DNA from: Yaniella halotolerans DSM 15476
Lineage (GTDB): Bacteria; Actinomycetota; Actinomycetes; Actinomycetales; Micrococcaceae
Length of the DNA stretch: 64,000 bases
Direction: 5' to 3'
Assembly: GCF_000420805.1 (NCBI RefSeq)
Contig: NZ_ATVQ01000001.1
Span: forward strand, 1,054,001 to 1,118,000
A program made the translations under genes and the position numbers. This document shows, piece after piece, positions 1-9,735 of this stretch (position 1 is the first letter of the stretch; every line of letters begins with the position of its first letter). The notes below the pieces were generated by a model, which was not told where the DNA came from, did not search any database, and saw only the letters and a list, made by a program, of their open reading frames with translations.

Positions 1-98
1 ACACCATCCGTGGGCCGCCGTTAAGCCGGAAGTCGCCAGATGCTTCCCCGCATGGCTAGCGTAGAGGGGAAGACAGTTGAGCAGAACGAGAGGAATAT

Positions 99-1190
99 AT
101 GAAAGCAATGGTAGTTCGCGAACTCGGCGGTGGCTGGGTTCCAGAAGAGATCACGATCGCTAAGCCACAGGGCAATGAAGTCCTCGTGGATATTAAGGCA
201 TCCGGGTTGTGCGGCAGTGACCAGATGGAGATGAGCAACGAAGTCCAGTTCCCACCGCCATCCGTCCTGGGCCACGAAATTGCCGGTGTGGTCACCGAGA
301 TTGGGCCAAACGTCACCAACATTGCGGTCGGCGACCACGTTGCAGCCTGCCTGGTGCAGTTCTGCGGTAAGTGTGAAGAATGCCTGTCCGGTGAAGTCGG
401 TCTCTGCCTCAACCCGTCCGCCACCGAGCGTGCCGGGGGCGAAGAACCACGCCTTAGCGATAGTGACGGCAAGGCGCTGAACCAGGGCATGGGCCTGGGC
501 GGTTTCGCCCAACAGGCACTGGTACATGAGAACATGCTGGTGGCCATTCCAAAAGAAATGCCATTCCCACAGGCCGCAGTCCTGGGGTGTGGTGTCGTCA
601 CCGGTACCGGCGCAATCTTCAACGCAGCACAGGTCGAGCAGGGCGCAACGGTCGCGATCATTGGCGCCGGTGGCGTTGGGCTCAACGCCATCAGTGGTGC
701 GGTCATTGCAGGTGCTGCGAAGATCATCGTGATCGATCTGAATGACGACACGTTGGCAACCGCCAAGAAATTCGGTGCCACGCACACCATCAACTCGGGC
801 GATCAGGACCCTGTCGCTGCGGTCAAGGAACTGACCGACGGCCGCGGCGTGCCATATGCCTTCGACATCGTCGGTATCAGCCCGACCGCACGTCAGGGCT
901 ATGACATGTTGGCCAAGGGCGGCACCCTCTACCAAATTGGTATGGGTGGCGGAAACCTCGAGCTGGAAAACCTGGGAAACATTTTCGAGCGAAAAGCCAT
1001 TCAGGGCGTCTTCATGGGCTCCGGTGTACCGAAGCGCGATATCCCGGTCCTGGCCGATCTGTACCTGCAGGGCAAGCTGAATCTGGATGACCTGGTGTCA
1101 GCCGAGATCAGCTTATCGGAGGTCAATGAAGGCTACGAGAAGCTCAAGGATCCGCAGGTGAACCGCGTGGTCATCACCTCATTTGAATAA
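99..1190 (+). CDS. Zinc-dependent medium-chain alcohol dehydrogenase
   Basis: A 363-residue medium-chain dehydrogenase/reductase. The N-terminal GroES-like half carries the catalytic zinc motif GLCGSDQ (about residue 37), the GHE motif (about 59), and a structural-zinc cysteine cluster CGKCEECLSGEVGLC near 90-104. The Rossmann half carries GAGGVG at about 192-197 for NAD(P). Length is normal for the family. An AGAGG ribosome site lies six bases before the ATG. The overall look is that of class III/NDMA-type alcohol dehydrogenases that oxidise alcohols to aldehydes. The substrate is unknown: no pathway partner lies downstream, and the next gene converges on it across a shared terminator. What lies upstream is outside the window. 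Confidence 0.85.
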   Translation: MKAMVVRELGGGWVPEEITIAKPQGNEVLVDIKASGLCGSDQMEMSNEVQFPPPSVLGHEIAGVVTEIGPNVTNIAVGDHVAACLVQFCGKCEECLSGEVGLCLNPSATERAGGEEPRLSDSDGKALNQGMGLGGFAQQALVHENMLVAIPKEMPFPQAAVLGCGVVTGTGAIFNAAQVEQGATVAIIGAGGVGLNAISGAVIAGAAKIIVIDLNDDTLATAKKFGATHTINSGDQDPVAAVKELTDGRGVPYAFDIVGISPTARQGYDMLAKGGTLYQIGMGGGNLELENLGNIFERKAIQGVFMGSGVPKRDIPVLADLYLQGKLNLDDLVSAEISLSEVNEGYEKLKDPQVNRVVITSFE

Positions 1191-1230
1191 TACCGACGAC
1201 GAGCAGTCGCGTGTCTGAGCAGTAAGGCAT

Positions 1231-1277
1231 AGTTCAGGGCCTGATACCGCATACTTAGCGGTTTCAGGCCCTGAACT
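1231..1277. terminator. Strong bidirectional rho-independent terminator
   Basis: A perfect 14-bp stem AGTTCAGGGCCTGA / TCAGGCCCTGAACT (1231-1244 with 1264-1277) encloses a second 5-bp stem ACCGC/GCGGT and is followed by GTTTTC. It sits between the convergent dehydrogenase and TRAP permease genes and can serve both. Confidence 0.85.
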
Positions 1278-1291
1278 GTTTTCGCACTGAC

Positions 1292-3376
1292 TTACACGGT
1301 TTGAGGTGCGGCAGTTTTGGCTTGTTTACGCTGACGAGATGACTTGCTGTACTGGATGACCAGCACAATGATGAGACCGATCGCGCCGAGGCCGGAAACC
1401 AGTAATTGTGGGATGACCAGCAGGATGCCGCTGACGATCAAGACCGTTCGTTCCACGATATTGGCGCTGGTGAGGAAGAACCCGCCCAAACCTGCGGCCA
1501 GGGCTACCATTCCGATGATCACCGTTATCAGGGCGGGGAGCAGATCCATGAACGGCCCATCTAAGAGCATGGCCGGTTCAAACACCAACACGTAGGGGAC
1601 CAAGAATCCTGCCACCGCGATTTTCAGTGCCGTAAACCCGGTGGTCATTGGATTCGCATTGGCTAATCCCGCTCCCGCATACGCCGCGAGACACACTGGT
1701 GGCGTGACTTCGGATAACACTCCAAAGAAGAACACGAAGAAGTGTGCCGCCAGGATGGGCACATCGAAGTTGTTGTAGAGGATCGGTGCCGCGACCGTGG
1801 AGGTCACCACGTAGTTTGCGGTGGTTGGCAGGCCCATCCCCATGATGATGCACGCGATCATGACCAAGAAGAGGACGATCAGGAAATTGCCGCCCGCCAG
1901 GTCGATCAGGCCGTGACCCAGCTGCCCGGCAAGACCGGTGGAGGTCACGGTTCCAGCCACAATGCCCGCGGTCGCACAAGCTGCAATGACCGGCAGCGCA
2001 GTGCGTGCCGCATCGATGAGCATGTCGATCATCGCCCGGAAACCCAGTCGGGTCGAGGCACGAATGAAACTCAGCAAGAACGCGGTGATAATGCCCAGCA
2101 ACGCGGCACGCATCGGGGTGAACCCGACGACCAACGTTGTCACGATGACGACCAGTGGCAGTAGGAGATCAATGCGAGTGAGCAATGATTTCCAGGTCGG
2201 CAGTTCTTCCACCGGCAAGCCACGAAGCAGGTTCTTTTTCGCTTCGAAGTGTACTGATAGCAACGCCCCGAGGAAGTACAAGGCCGCCGGAATAATACCA
2301 ATAATGATGATGTCGTTATAGGTCACATCCGGCACATTTTGCGCCATAATAAAGGCCGCCGAACCCATGATCGGTGGCATGAGCTGACCACCGGTTGAGG
2401 CGGTGGCTTCGGTCGCAGCCGCGACATGTGGCTTGAAACCAGATTTTTTCATCATCGGGATCGTGAAGGATCCGGAGGCGACCGTATTGGCGACGGCCGA
2501 ACCTGACACCATGCCTTGCAGACCCGATGCCACAACCGCAGCTTTTGCGGGGCCACCGCTATATTTACCCGCGAGCCTGAACGCCAGGTCGTTGAAGAGC
2601 TGACCGATATTTGTTCTGAGCAGCACGACGGCAAAGAACAGGAACAAGAAGATGAATTGGGCCGACACTTGGATCGGTGTGCTGAATATGCCCGACCCGG
2701 TGGAGAGGAACATGTTCGTCGAGAACGTCTCCCACGACATCCCGGCATGTTGGAAGAGCGGGCTGTGATTGCCAAACAGCGCATAGACGATAGCGGCTAC
2801 CGCAATGATAATAATTGGCAGCCCGACACAGCGTCGCGTCCCCTCCAACACCAGTAAAATGCCAAGTGTTGCGACAACGTAGTCCTGAGTTGAGTAACCA
2901 AGTACCTGGACTGCGTTCCCGGTGAGTTGCTCGTAGTTAAAGTACAGATACGCGTTGCAGTAGATGGCCGTACCTGCAAGCACGACGTCATACCACGGCA
3001 CACCGCGTCCACGCCCGACGAGTAAGTCCATCCAGCGATTTCCCGAAGACCGCAGGTTCAACAGGCGACGACTCACCGGGTACAGCATGAAGATCAGGGC
3101 TGTACCACCACCGAGGTGGAATGCCGAGTGGATCCACGTGTTAAAGGGGCGCTCCAGTGCGGAGTACAGGTGGTAGAGGGTAAAGATGATGGAAACGATT
3201 CCCACCACCCAACCAAACCAGCCAAGGTCGGTGCGGTATCTGCTCGAGGTGTCGTGTTTCCGCAAAACCTCGTCGGCGCTACCTGTAGACAAATTCGGCT
3301 CTCCAGCCGCTGTTACCCCCTTAGGAGTGACAGCGACCGAAGAGCCCGAATCGTGTCGGCTCTTGCGACGAATCAT
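1292..3376 (-). CDS. TRAP transporter fused permease (4TM/12TM, DctQM type)
   Basis: A 694-residue integral membrane protein with many hydrophobic segments. It matches the fused small-plus-large permease seen with TAXI-type binding proteins: an N-terminal 4-TM DctQ-like portion (about residues 50-190) continues into a DctM-like portion with the conserved segment around GLQGMVSGSAVANTVASG (about 285) and a later GMGLPTTANYVV loop (about 510). Its ATG overlaps the stop of the binding-protein gene (ATGA), so the two form an operon. Known role of the family: sodium-driven uptake of organic acids delivered by the periplasmic or lipoprotein subunit. The substrate cannot be read from the sequence. 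Confidence 0.9.
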   Translation of the reverse strand: MIRRKSRHDSGSSVAVTPKGVTAAGEPNLSTGSADEVLRKHDTSSRYRTDLGWFGWVVGIVSIIFTLYHLYSALERPFNTWIHSAFHLGGGTALIFMLYPVSRRLLNLRSSGNRWMDLLVGRGRGVPWYDVVLAGTAIYCNAYLYFNYEQLTGNAVQVLGYSTQDYVVATLGILLVLEGTRRCVGLPIIIIAVAAIVYALFGNHSPLFQHAGMSWETFSTNMFLSTGSGIFSTPIQVSAQFIFLFLFFAVVLLRTNIGQLFNDLAFRLAGKYSGGPAKAAVVASGLQGMVSGSAVANTVASGSFTIPMMKKSGFKPHVAAATEATASTGGQLMPPIMGSAAFIMAQNVPDVTYNDIIIIGIIPAALYFLGALLSVHFEAKKNLLRGLPVEELPTWKSLLTRIDLLLPLVVIVTTLVVGFTPMRAALLGIITAFLLSFIRASTRLGFRAMIDMLIDAARTALPVIAACATAGIVAGTVTSTGLAGQLGHGLIDLAGGNFLIVLFLVMIACIIMGMGLPTTANYVVTSTVAAPILYNNFDVPILAAHFFVFFFGVLSEVTPPVCLAAYAGAGLANANPMTTGFTALKIAVAGFLVPYVLVFEPAMLLDGPFMDLLPALITVIIGMVALAAGLGGFFLTSANIVERTVLIVSGILLVIPQLLVSGLGAIGLIIVLVIQYSKSSRQRKQAKTAAPQTV

Positions 3377-4380
3377 GGCAATTCGATGCCTTCTTCTTCG
3401 TAGTAGCGCTCAGCACCTGGGTGCAACGGGATGTCGCCAATACCAAGAACAGCTTCTTCAATGTCGACGAACTGGGCGGCTTCTACCGTGATAGTGTCAG
3501 CATTTTCGAAGGTCGCTTTGGTGATTTCATAGCCGAGATCTTCGCTGACCTGCGTTGTCGAGGCCACGATGGTTGCAAAGACTGCGACCGTTGAGAGGTC
3601 TTCTTCGAGGAAGTCGTAGGCGTCAGCCGGGATATCGTACGGTGTTTCGTTTCCGGCTTCTTCAACTTCAGCCGCTACGTCGTCCTCGACTGGTAGCAGG
3701 CGCACATCAGTCTGTGCAGAAAGCTGTGTCAGCCCGGCGACCGGGGTACCAACCACGAACATGGTCGCATCAATCTGGTTGTCGGCAAGCATTTCCGTTG
3801 ACGAGCCGAAGTCGGTTACTTCTGGTTCGTAGTCGCCTTCTTCCAGGCCATAGCTTGCTAAGACGGCGTCAGAGGTAATACGTGTTCCGGAACCGGCATC
3901 CCCCACGGCAATCGTGGCGCCTTCAAGATCAGCAACGCTTTCAAACTCGGAGTCGTCGCGCACCACGATGTGTAGTGCCTCGGGATAGAGATTCGCGATC
4001 CAGCCGATATTGTCCAGTTCTTCGCCCTCGAGCCCGGGCAGCTCACCTTGGACAGCGAGGTTCGTCGTGCCGTTGTCGGCAAAGCCGATCTGCCATTCTT
4101 CTTGGTAAATCTGACCGACGTTTTCAGCAGAACCACCAGATTCAACATAGTTCACTGAGACATCGTCTATTTCATTCTCATAGATGGTCGCAAGTTCGCC
4201 ACCAAATGGGTAATACACACCTGCGGTGCCCCCGGTTGCGAATACCAGATCGTTGGTGAAGTTTTCTTCGCCTCCTGCTTCCCCACCGTTGCCGTTGTCT
4301 CCGCTATCTCCGCCACAAGCGGTCAACGCAAGCAAAGCGGCTGCAGTAGTAAGGCCTGTGATAATCCGACGAGCTTTCAT
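3373..4380 (-). CDS. TAXI-family TRAP solute-binding lipoprotein
   Basis: About 335 residues. The frame stays open further upstream, but the start at 4380 gives a clean lipoprotein signal: MKARR, a hydrophobic stretch, then the lipobox LTAC before a glycine/glutamate-rich linker. The mature part begins with FATGGTAGVYYPFGG, the hallmark start of TAXI proteins. The protein would be lipid-anchored outside the membrane and hand substrate to the fused permease encoded immediately downstream with a 4-base overlap. The composition is strongly acidic. The substrate is unknown; characterised TAXI proteins bind small carboxylates such as glutamate or 2-oxoglutarate. Confidence 0.9.
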   Translation of the reverse strand: MKARRIITGLTTAAALLALTACGGDSGDNGNGGEAGGEENFTNDLVFATGGTAGVYYPFGGELATIYENEIDDVSVNYVESGGSAENVGQIYQEEWQIGFADNGTTNLAVQGELPGLEGEELDNIGWIANLYPEALHIVVRDDSEFESVADLEGATIAVGDAGSGTRITSDAVLASYGLEEGDYEPEVTDFGSSTEMLADNQIDATMFVVGTPVAGLTQLSAQTDVRLLPVEDDVAAEVEEAGNETPYDIPADAYDFLEEDLSTVAVFATIVASTTQVSEDLGYEITKATFENADTITVEAAQFVDIEEAVLGIGDIPLHPGAERYYEEEGIELP

Positions 4381-4521
4381 CTGGAACTCCCTTTTGGTGT
4401 ATGAGTGATGAGTCTGCGACGTCGCACGGACCGCTGTGCAGAAGTCCGAAACCGACGACGTCGCAGGTGAGTTCATAATTTACCTGAAAGGCTAACATGA
4501 TCCATGTCACATACAACAGAT

Positions 4522-4541
4522 GCGCCGAGCCTTCCCGGCGC
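4522..4541. terminator. Short GC-rich hairpin downstream of the lipase gene
   Basis: GCGCCG / CGGCGC, a 6-bp stem with an 8-nt loop, lies just past the lipase stop codon. There is no good T-run on the lipase strand, so it is only a possible terminator. Confidence 0.35.
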
Positions 4542-4548
4542 TTTATGT

Positions 4549-5727
4549 TCAGTTGAGTTCCGGGCAGTGATCCGTTACTGAGGCACCGTCAAAACGGGCT
4601 TGTGCCCAGGCAGGGAAATCCGGTGCTGCTTCGACGACGACCGAACCGTGCTCTAAGTCGTCATATTCGTGATATTCCACCGCATTGCCGGCCGCGCACA
4701 GGCGGTGCACCTCGCGCCGGGTCTGTTCAACGGGGGCGATGGCATCTTCGACACTGTGGTGCACCAGGAATGGGGTGGCACCCGCGGGTTCGAAATCATC
4801 GACCTCGTCCATGGCTGCAGCCCAATCACTGCCGTCGCGCATTGCGGCATCACGATAGGGCTCCTCAGCCGAGGATGCGACCCGCCAGATATCCCAGCAA
4901 CCGGTATCAACCTCCGGCAGGATTTCGAGGCCTTCCGACCGTAAAAAGTCTTCGTAGGCTAGGTCGGGATTCGCTGTTTTCAGCCCGGAGAGCATCGACA
5001 GGGAGAAACCGGTGAGGTCAGCATCCGTCATGGCGTTGGCGGTGAGAGCTTTCATCCGGACTGCGGGTGAAAGCAATACCGACCCCTGCAATTCGAAGTC
5101 CGCTGCATAGTCCTGAACCAGCGCTTCGGCGTGCATGGTGGTTTGCCCGCCCTGCGAGAAGCCGTACTGCACAAATCGGCCGCTAGTTTCGAGGTTCGGC
5201 AGGTGTTCGGCGGCTTTCAGCGCATCGAGTGAAGCGCGAGCATTGACCTGGCCCACCATGTAGTAGACGGGCCCCGGCAGTCCCTGCCCCGGATAGTCAC
5301 TGGCAACAACGATGTGGCCGTCGTCGAGCAGCTGCTCCAGCGCTGGAATTCGCGTGTCATCAACTTCGGTGCGCGACGGAGCGCATTCATCCGGCAGCCC
5401 CGTCGTCTGGTGGTTCCACAGCACCACATCTCGGGGTGTCTCAGCGGGCTCATCAGGAATATACACCTCCCCGGAGACATATTTATACGTGTCCTCGAGA
5501 ATTTCTGACACGTAAATCATGTTCCATCCGCGGGCACCTTCGGGCGCATCGTCGCGCTGTTGACTCGAATGCAGATCACCGGCCCGAGCATCGCTGTTCG
5601 GAGTGTCGTCAAGCTCCCAGAACGCGGAGGCTTCCGGGGAAGTCTGATCCGTTTGGCATGCAGTCAACACAAGGGTCAAGGCTAGCAACATGGCAGCACC
5701 AAATCGCAGTCTCGTCCGCACCCGCAT
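4549..5727 (-). CDS. Secreted lipase (LIP-type alpha/beta hydrolase), lipoprotein
   Basis: About 392 residues from the ATG at 5727, chosen because it gives a signal peptide ending in the lipobox LTAC and abuts the upstream stop (TAATG). The nucleophile elbow is GFSQGG with Ser in the middle. Family features include ASDYPGQGLPG ahead of it, and a likely catalytic Asp and His in HHSVEDAIAPVEQTR and DDLEHGS near the C-terminus. Architecture matches the secretory lipase (LIP) family, which hydrolyses acylglycerols or other esters outside the cell. The gene directly upstream encodes a lipase-maturation-factor-like membrane protein, a functional pairing rather than chance by inference. Confidence 0.85.
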   Translation of the reverse strand: MRVRTRLRFGAAMLLALTLVLTACQTDQTSPEASAFWELDDTPNSDARAGDLHSSQQRDDAPEGARGWNMIYVSEILEDTYKYVSGEVYIPDEPAETPRDVVLWNHQTTGLPDECAPSRTEVDDTRIPALEQLLDDGHIVVASDYPGQGLPGPVYYMVGQVNARASLDALKAAEHLPNLETSGRFVQYGFSQGGQTTMHAEALVQDYAADFELQGSVLLSPAVRMKALTANAMTDADLTGFSLSMLSGLKTANPDLAYEDFLRSEGLEILPEVDTGCWDIWRVASSAEEPYRDAAMRDGSDWAAAMDEVDDFEPAGATPFLVHHSVEDAIAPVEQTRREVHRLCAAGNAVEYHEYDDLEHGSVVVEAAPDFPAWAQARFDGASVTDHCPELN

Positions 5728-7217
5728 TATGCGGCCCCACCATATGGCGGTACGAGGACGCCGAGTTCGTTGCGCGACCACCACTGGCCGGTCTCGCGGC
5801 GTTCTTGAGCGGTGGCGTAGCGATACTCGAAGACTCTAACGCGGATAAGCATCGGCGCCTGGCCGTCGAAAGGGTCCGTCCGCAGCAGTCGCCGGATGGT
5901 CGGGTCGCCGTCAACGAGCTTGTCCAGCAGGCGCCGAAACCACAGGGCATCGCCGGAACCGAGCGCCAAAAACCACATCATCCAATCCAGGCGTAAATGA
6001 TACGGCGCGACCTGCGGTGCTCGTCGATAGACGTCACCGGGTTTTCCTTTGAACTCATAAGCGCGCCAGTCGACCTCAGACGAGGGGTTGGTATTCATGG
6101 TCCCCTCGATGATCAGTTCGCGCCGCACCTGCGTCATCGAACCAAACGCACCGTAGGAGTTCACCAGGTGCCAGCGGTTGAAACTGGCATTCATCAGTTG
6201 CCGGGATGAGAACAGATTCAACAGCGGCTGCCAACTGAGTACAGACAGAAAAAGGAAGACGACGACGGTCAGCACAATCCACGACATCGGTGACTGCGCG
6301 GCGACCTGGCCGTTGACGACAGCAGCGACATAGTCCCCTCCCCAATCGGGCCAACCGCCGCCCACCAGCGAGTGCAAGAACGAGTCGCTGATCGCCGAGC
6401 ACGTCACCACAATGGTCAGCCAGTTCAACCACGCATAATTGCCGGTCAACACCAGCGCCAACTGACTGAAAATAATCACGCACGCCGCGATCGAAGCAAT
6501 GGGTTGCGGGAAGAACAGCAACCAAGGAAACACCAGCTGGATCACGTGGCTGCCCAGGGTTTCGACCTTATGCCACCACTGCGGCTTCTGGTGTGCCCAC
6601 CGGCTGAGCGGATTGGGCATCGGCTGGGTTTGGTGATGATAATTCATGGCCGTGAAATCGCGCCATGATGTATCTCCGCGCATCTTGATCATGCCGGCGC
6701 CGAACTCGACTCGGAACACCGTCCATCGCAGAAACAGCAGGATCAGCAATGGAGGCGCGACCTCGGAAGCCCCAAGAAACGCGACGATAAAGCCGACTTC
6801 CAGCAGCAGCGATTCCCAGCCAAAACCGTAGTAATACTGCCCGATGCTCACGATCGACAGGTACAGCCACCACATCGCCAAAAAGACCGGGATCGTCGCC
6901 CATGCGGGCCCCAGCTGCACAATACCGACGACGACGGACAGGCTCAGCACCATACCGATCAGACAGACGCTACGCAGCAGCCGGTCACTGTAGGGAGTGA
7001 TTCGCCAGCGAAAGAGGCTTGGTTTACTGCGAGCGCTCGTACGCTCAATGAATTCTGGCGCCGGCGACAGGCCGCGTTCACCCAACAGCGCCGGGAACTG
7101 GTTGAACGCTCCGAGAAACGCCACGAAGTACAAAGCTGCTACCCCGCGCAGCAGCACTTCGCGGGCGATGGTGTAGTCGGATGCTTCAAGCAGCGGAAGC
7201 CATGCGGTGAAATCCAT
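5727..7217 (-). CDS. Lipase maturation factor (LMF1-like) family membrane protein
   Basis: A 496-residue polytopic protein with repeated aromatic-rich hydrophobic segments and the LMF signatures FRVEFGAGMIKMRGDTSWRD and MNYHHQTQPMPNPLSR, plus a soluble C-terminal part containing PYHLRLDWMMWFLALG. In vertebrates LMF1 helps lipases fold in the ER; bacterial homologues are common but their role is little studied. It is translationally coupled to the secreted lipase gene (stop and start share one base) and has a GGGGGTGG ribosome site before its ATG. The coupling supports a role in export or folding of that lipase. Confidence 0.85.
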   Translation of the reverse strand: MDFTAWLPLLEASDYTIAREVLLRGVAALYFVAFLGAFNQFPALLGERGLSPAPEFIERTSARSKPSLFRWRITPYSDRLLRSVCLIGMVLSLSVVVGIVQLGPAWATIPVFLAMWWLYLSIVSIGQYYYGFGWESLLLEVGFIVAFLGASEVAPPLLILLFLRWTVFRVEFGAGMIKMRGDTSWRDFTAMNYHHQTQPMPNPLSRWAHQKPQWWHKVETLGSHVIQLVFPWLLFFPQPIASIAACVIIFSQLALVLTGNYAWLNWLTIVVTCSAISDSFLHSLVGGGWPDWGGDYVAAVVNGQVAAQSPMSWIVLTVVVFLFLSVLSWQPLLNLFSSRQLMNASFNRWHLVNSYGAFGSMTQVRRELIIEGTMNTNPSSEVDWRAYEFKGKPGDVYRRAPQVAPYHLRLDWMMWFLALGSGDALWFRRLLDKLVDGDPTIRRLLRTDPFDGQAPMLIRVRVFEYRYATAQERRETGQWWSRNELGVLVPPYGGAA

Positions 7218-7287
7218 TCCGCCACCCCCTGTACTACGTCGCGGTTCTCCAATCTACTTCATGGATCTTGTATGAGAATATGGCATT

Positions 7288-9196
7288 GTGAGTATTTCGG
7301 AGACGGTTAGCGAACAATACCCCACCGGGCACCCACGGGAGCAATTCGATGCCTACATCATGTCGGTTGAACATGTCTTAGAACGCAGCCTGCACATCCC
7401 GTCATATCAGCGGCCCTATACCTGGACGGTCAAAAACGTCGATCAGTTGCTATCGGATATCCACGACTTTCAGTCTTCAGGCCACCACCGGCTGGGTACG
7501 TTTATCCTTCATCGGACGCCCTCCGAGGACAACAGCCGAGACTTCGAAAACAGTCTAGACATCGTTGACGGCTGTTCCGAGAAAGCCGTACGCCGCTGTT
7601 ACGGCCGAGACCTCGCATTCGGAGATCATTTTTGACGATGAGGACTTGGACTACCTATTGCACCACGTAAGAATAGTTCGCACCCAGCTCCCAGAAAATA
7701 CTGATCTGAATCATTATTTTGAAGTGATGAATACTCGTGGGGAGCAACTCGAGAAACATGAGATCCTCAAAGCGAGGATGCTTAAAGAACTCCAGCACGA
7801 GCCCGCGGACCAAGATGTCTTTGCGCGGATTTGGGACGCCACCGCCCAACTTAACCGACATATCCAAGTGCAGTTCGATACCCAAAATGAACGATCGGCA
7901 ATCTTCGGCAAGGACTGGGACCGGTTTCTACCAGAAGACAGTGCAGCCCTTTTCGAAGCTCTGCAGCATCGCGAAGTACCGTCTAACTCCGAGAACACCA
8001 GGTATCGAGATCCTGATGCGAATAGCCGAACCGGTACGATCAAACTGATTGATCTTCTAGAAGGTGCTGAAGATGATTGGGAATCCGAGTCAACCTCTCA
8101 GGAGGATGAAGAACCCGGCTCATATGGATCCATCATCGACTTTCCGAATTTCCTACTGCACGTCCTGAAAATCCAGCGTGGAGAAGAGTACCGCTGGTCG
8201 GAAGAAGAAGATGACGACGACGTCCACGCACACCAGATCCGTTTAGAAGATAAGTATCTTCTTGAGGAGTTCGAAACCGTTCTGCCGGGAGCCGGCGCTG
8301 AATGGGTACGAAATTTCGCCTGGTTACTCCTCCGTACACGATATTTACTGGACACCTATGTCATCCGGATCCAGCTGGGCCTCGCAGGCGACGACGATGA
8401 AAACTGGGTACTTCACCGCGCGTATAAATACACCTCGGACAGAACGCGTCAGTTGAGTGCACGCTCCACCTTCGGCTTAGGCAGCTCACCAGTCGGTACT
8501 ACCGATCAACGCGCCTCGGGGCGTCGAGTGCTGATGCTGCAGTCTATGTTCCAAGTGACCGATACCCGTCGTGCGTCGAAGTATTTTCTCTTCCAGGCAT
8601 TGCATTGGCTCCATCATAATGAGCACCAGTCGGTCGACGCTGAAGCATTTGCACAATATCTGGAGGCTTCAGCGGTCCGGCGTCTAACAGCTCTCAAACC
8701 AGAGGCTGTCTTGAACCTTGGAACGCAAGTTCCAAACTTCATCTTCAACTTCTTAGACTATGTTTTGTGGCTACGAGGTAAGGATAAACCCCACGAACTT
8801 GCACATCTGGTGACAGATCCGGAACTGGTGTCTGTACTAAGGCGCTATGCCGATGGCTTTAGTTTCCGATATCGAACCTCAGTAGAGCACTTTTATCCAC
8901 GAAGCCCCGATACGGTCCAATTACATGAGGCATTAGCAATTGCTGACGCCGACCACTTCGGCAATCTCTGCATCATGTCGCGGTCAGAAAACTCAGCACG
9001 CAGTAATCTCATGCCGAAGGCCAAGATCGCGCAGTATCGGTCCACGAACCAAAGCCTAAAATTCCAAGTGATGGCCGCGATCACCAAGGAACTTGATGCC
9101 TCTCACGACCACTGGGACGTAGCCCATATCCATGCACACGGGACACAGATGGCAGAGTTACTACATAGGATCGCTGCCATTCCTGTGAGTATGTGA
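7288..9196 (+). pseudogene. DUF262/DUF1524 (GmrSD-like) restriction protein, frameshifted with internal deletion
   Basis: The first part (GTG at 7288 to about 7572) encodes a DUF262 start: SLHIPSYQRPYTW, then LDIVDG. The family continues here with the catalytic DGQQR motif and a TTL stretch, but after DG this frame degenerates and stops at 7635. The downstream frame resumes with FDDEDLDYLLHHVRI and NTRGEQLEKHEILKARML, known DUF262 blocks, and runs to 9196. It ends with an HNH-like DUF1524 region (SVEHFYPRSPD, then FGNLCIMSRSENSARS). The blocks are much closer together than usual, so DNA between them was lost as well as the frame. Intact relatives are type IV restriction enzymes that cut modified DNA. 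The loss of QQR makes this copy almost certainly inactive. Confidence 0.8.
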
Positions 9197-9201
9197 AGCC
9201 C

Positions 9202-9735
9202 CTAGTCCAGCATGGATAGGATCGCCTCGGTCAGGGCTTGGCGCTGGGCAGGCTTCAGCTGGTGTTCGTGCACATAGTCATGTACCCACAGCCCATCGGC
9301 CAACAGTTGCACCAAATACTGCGCGCGTTGAATGTCGTCGTCTTCAATGTCTTGTGGTGACGGCGACCAGCGCTCATCTACTTGCTGCCAGATAGCCGAG
9401 AACTCCGTGTTGCTCCGGGCGTCAATTTCCAGTAATAGTTCGGCCTTGGTGGCACTGTGACTCAGCGATAGCACCACTGCACGCATACGGGTTGGCGTAT
9501 CGACGGTACAGGCTGGTCCCCCGGCGGCACGTTCCAATTCTTGTTCCCACTGGTCCGCAAGGTGCTGGTGGATACCGCGCATTATCTCGTAGCGGGACGG
9601 GAAATGATACACAATACCGGATTTAGACATCCCGGATGCCTGGGCTAACGCCTCAAAGGACACAGCTTCCAACCCGCCCTGTTCGATCAACTCGACGGCG
9701 GCGTTGAGGATTTCGACTTTTTTACTGGGGCGCAT
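9202..9735 (-). CDS. TetR-family transcriptional regulator
   Basis: A 177-residue protein with an N-terminal helix-turn-helix: ILNAAVELIEQGGLEAVSFEALA, then ASGMSKSGIVYHFPSRYEIM (residues about 7-50), typical of TetR. The C-terminal ligand domain is divergent, as usual. The gene starts inside the last 14 bases of the MFS gene upstream, so both are on one transcript. By analogy with other TetR/DHA2 pairs it represses the efflux operon and releases it on binding an exported compound. A near-palindrome over the operon promoter is the likely operator. Confidence 0.9.
   Translation of the reverse strand: MRPSKKVEILNAAVELIEQGGLEAVSFEALAQASGMSKSGIVYHFPSRYEIMRGIHQHLADQWEQELERAAGGPACTVDTPTRMRAVVLSLSHSATKAELLLEIDARSNTEFSAIWQQVDERWSPSPQDIEDDDIQRAQYLVQLLADGLWVHDYVHEHQLKPAQRQALTEAILSMLD

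Noticed and set aside
21-935. Long minus-strand open frame opposite the alcohol dehydrogenase
   Set aside because: It is antisense to a gene with clear zinc and NAD motifs and has no recognisable product or ribosome site.
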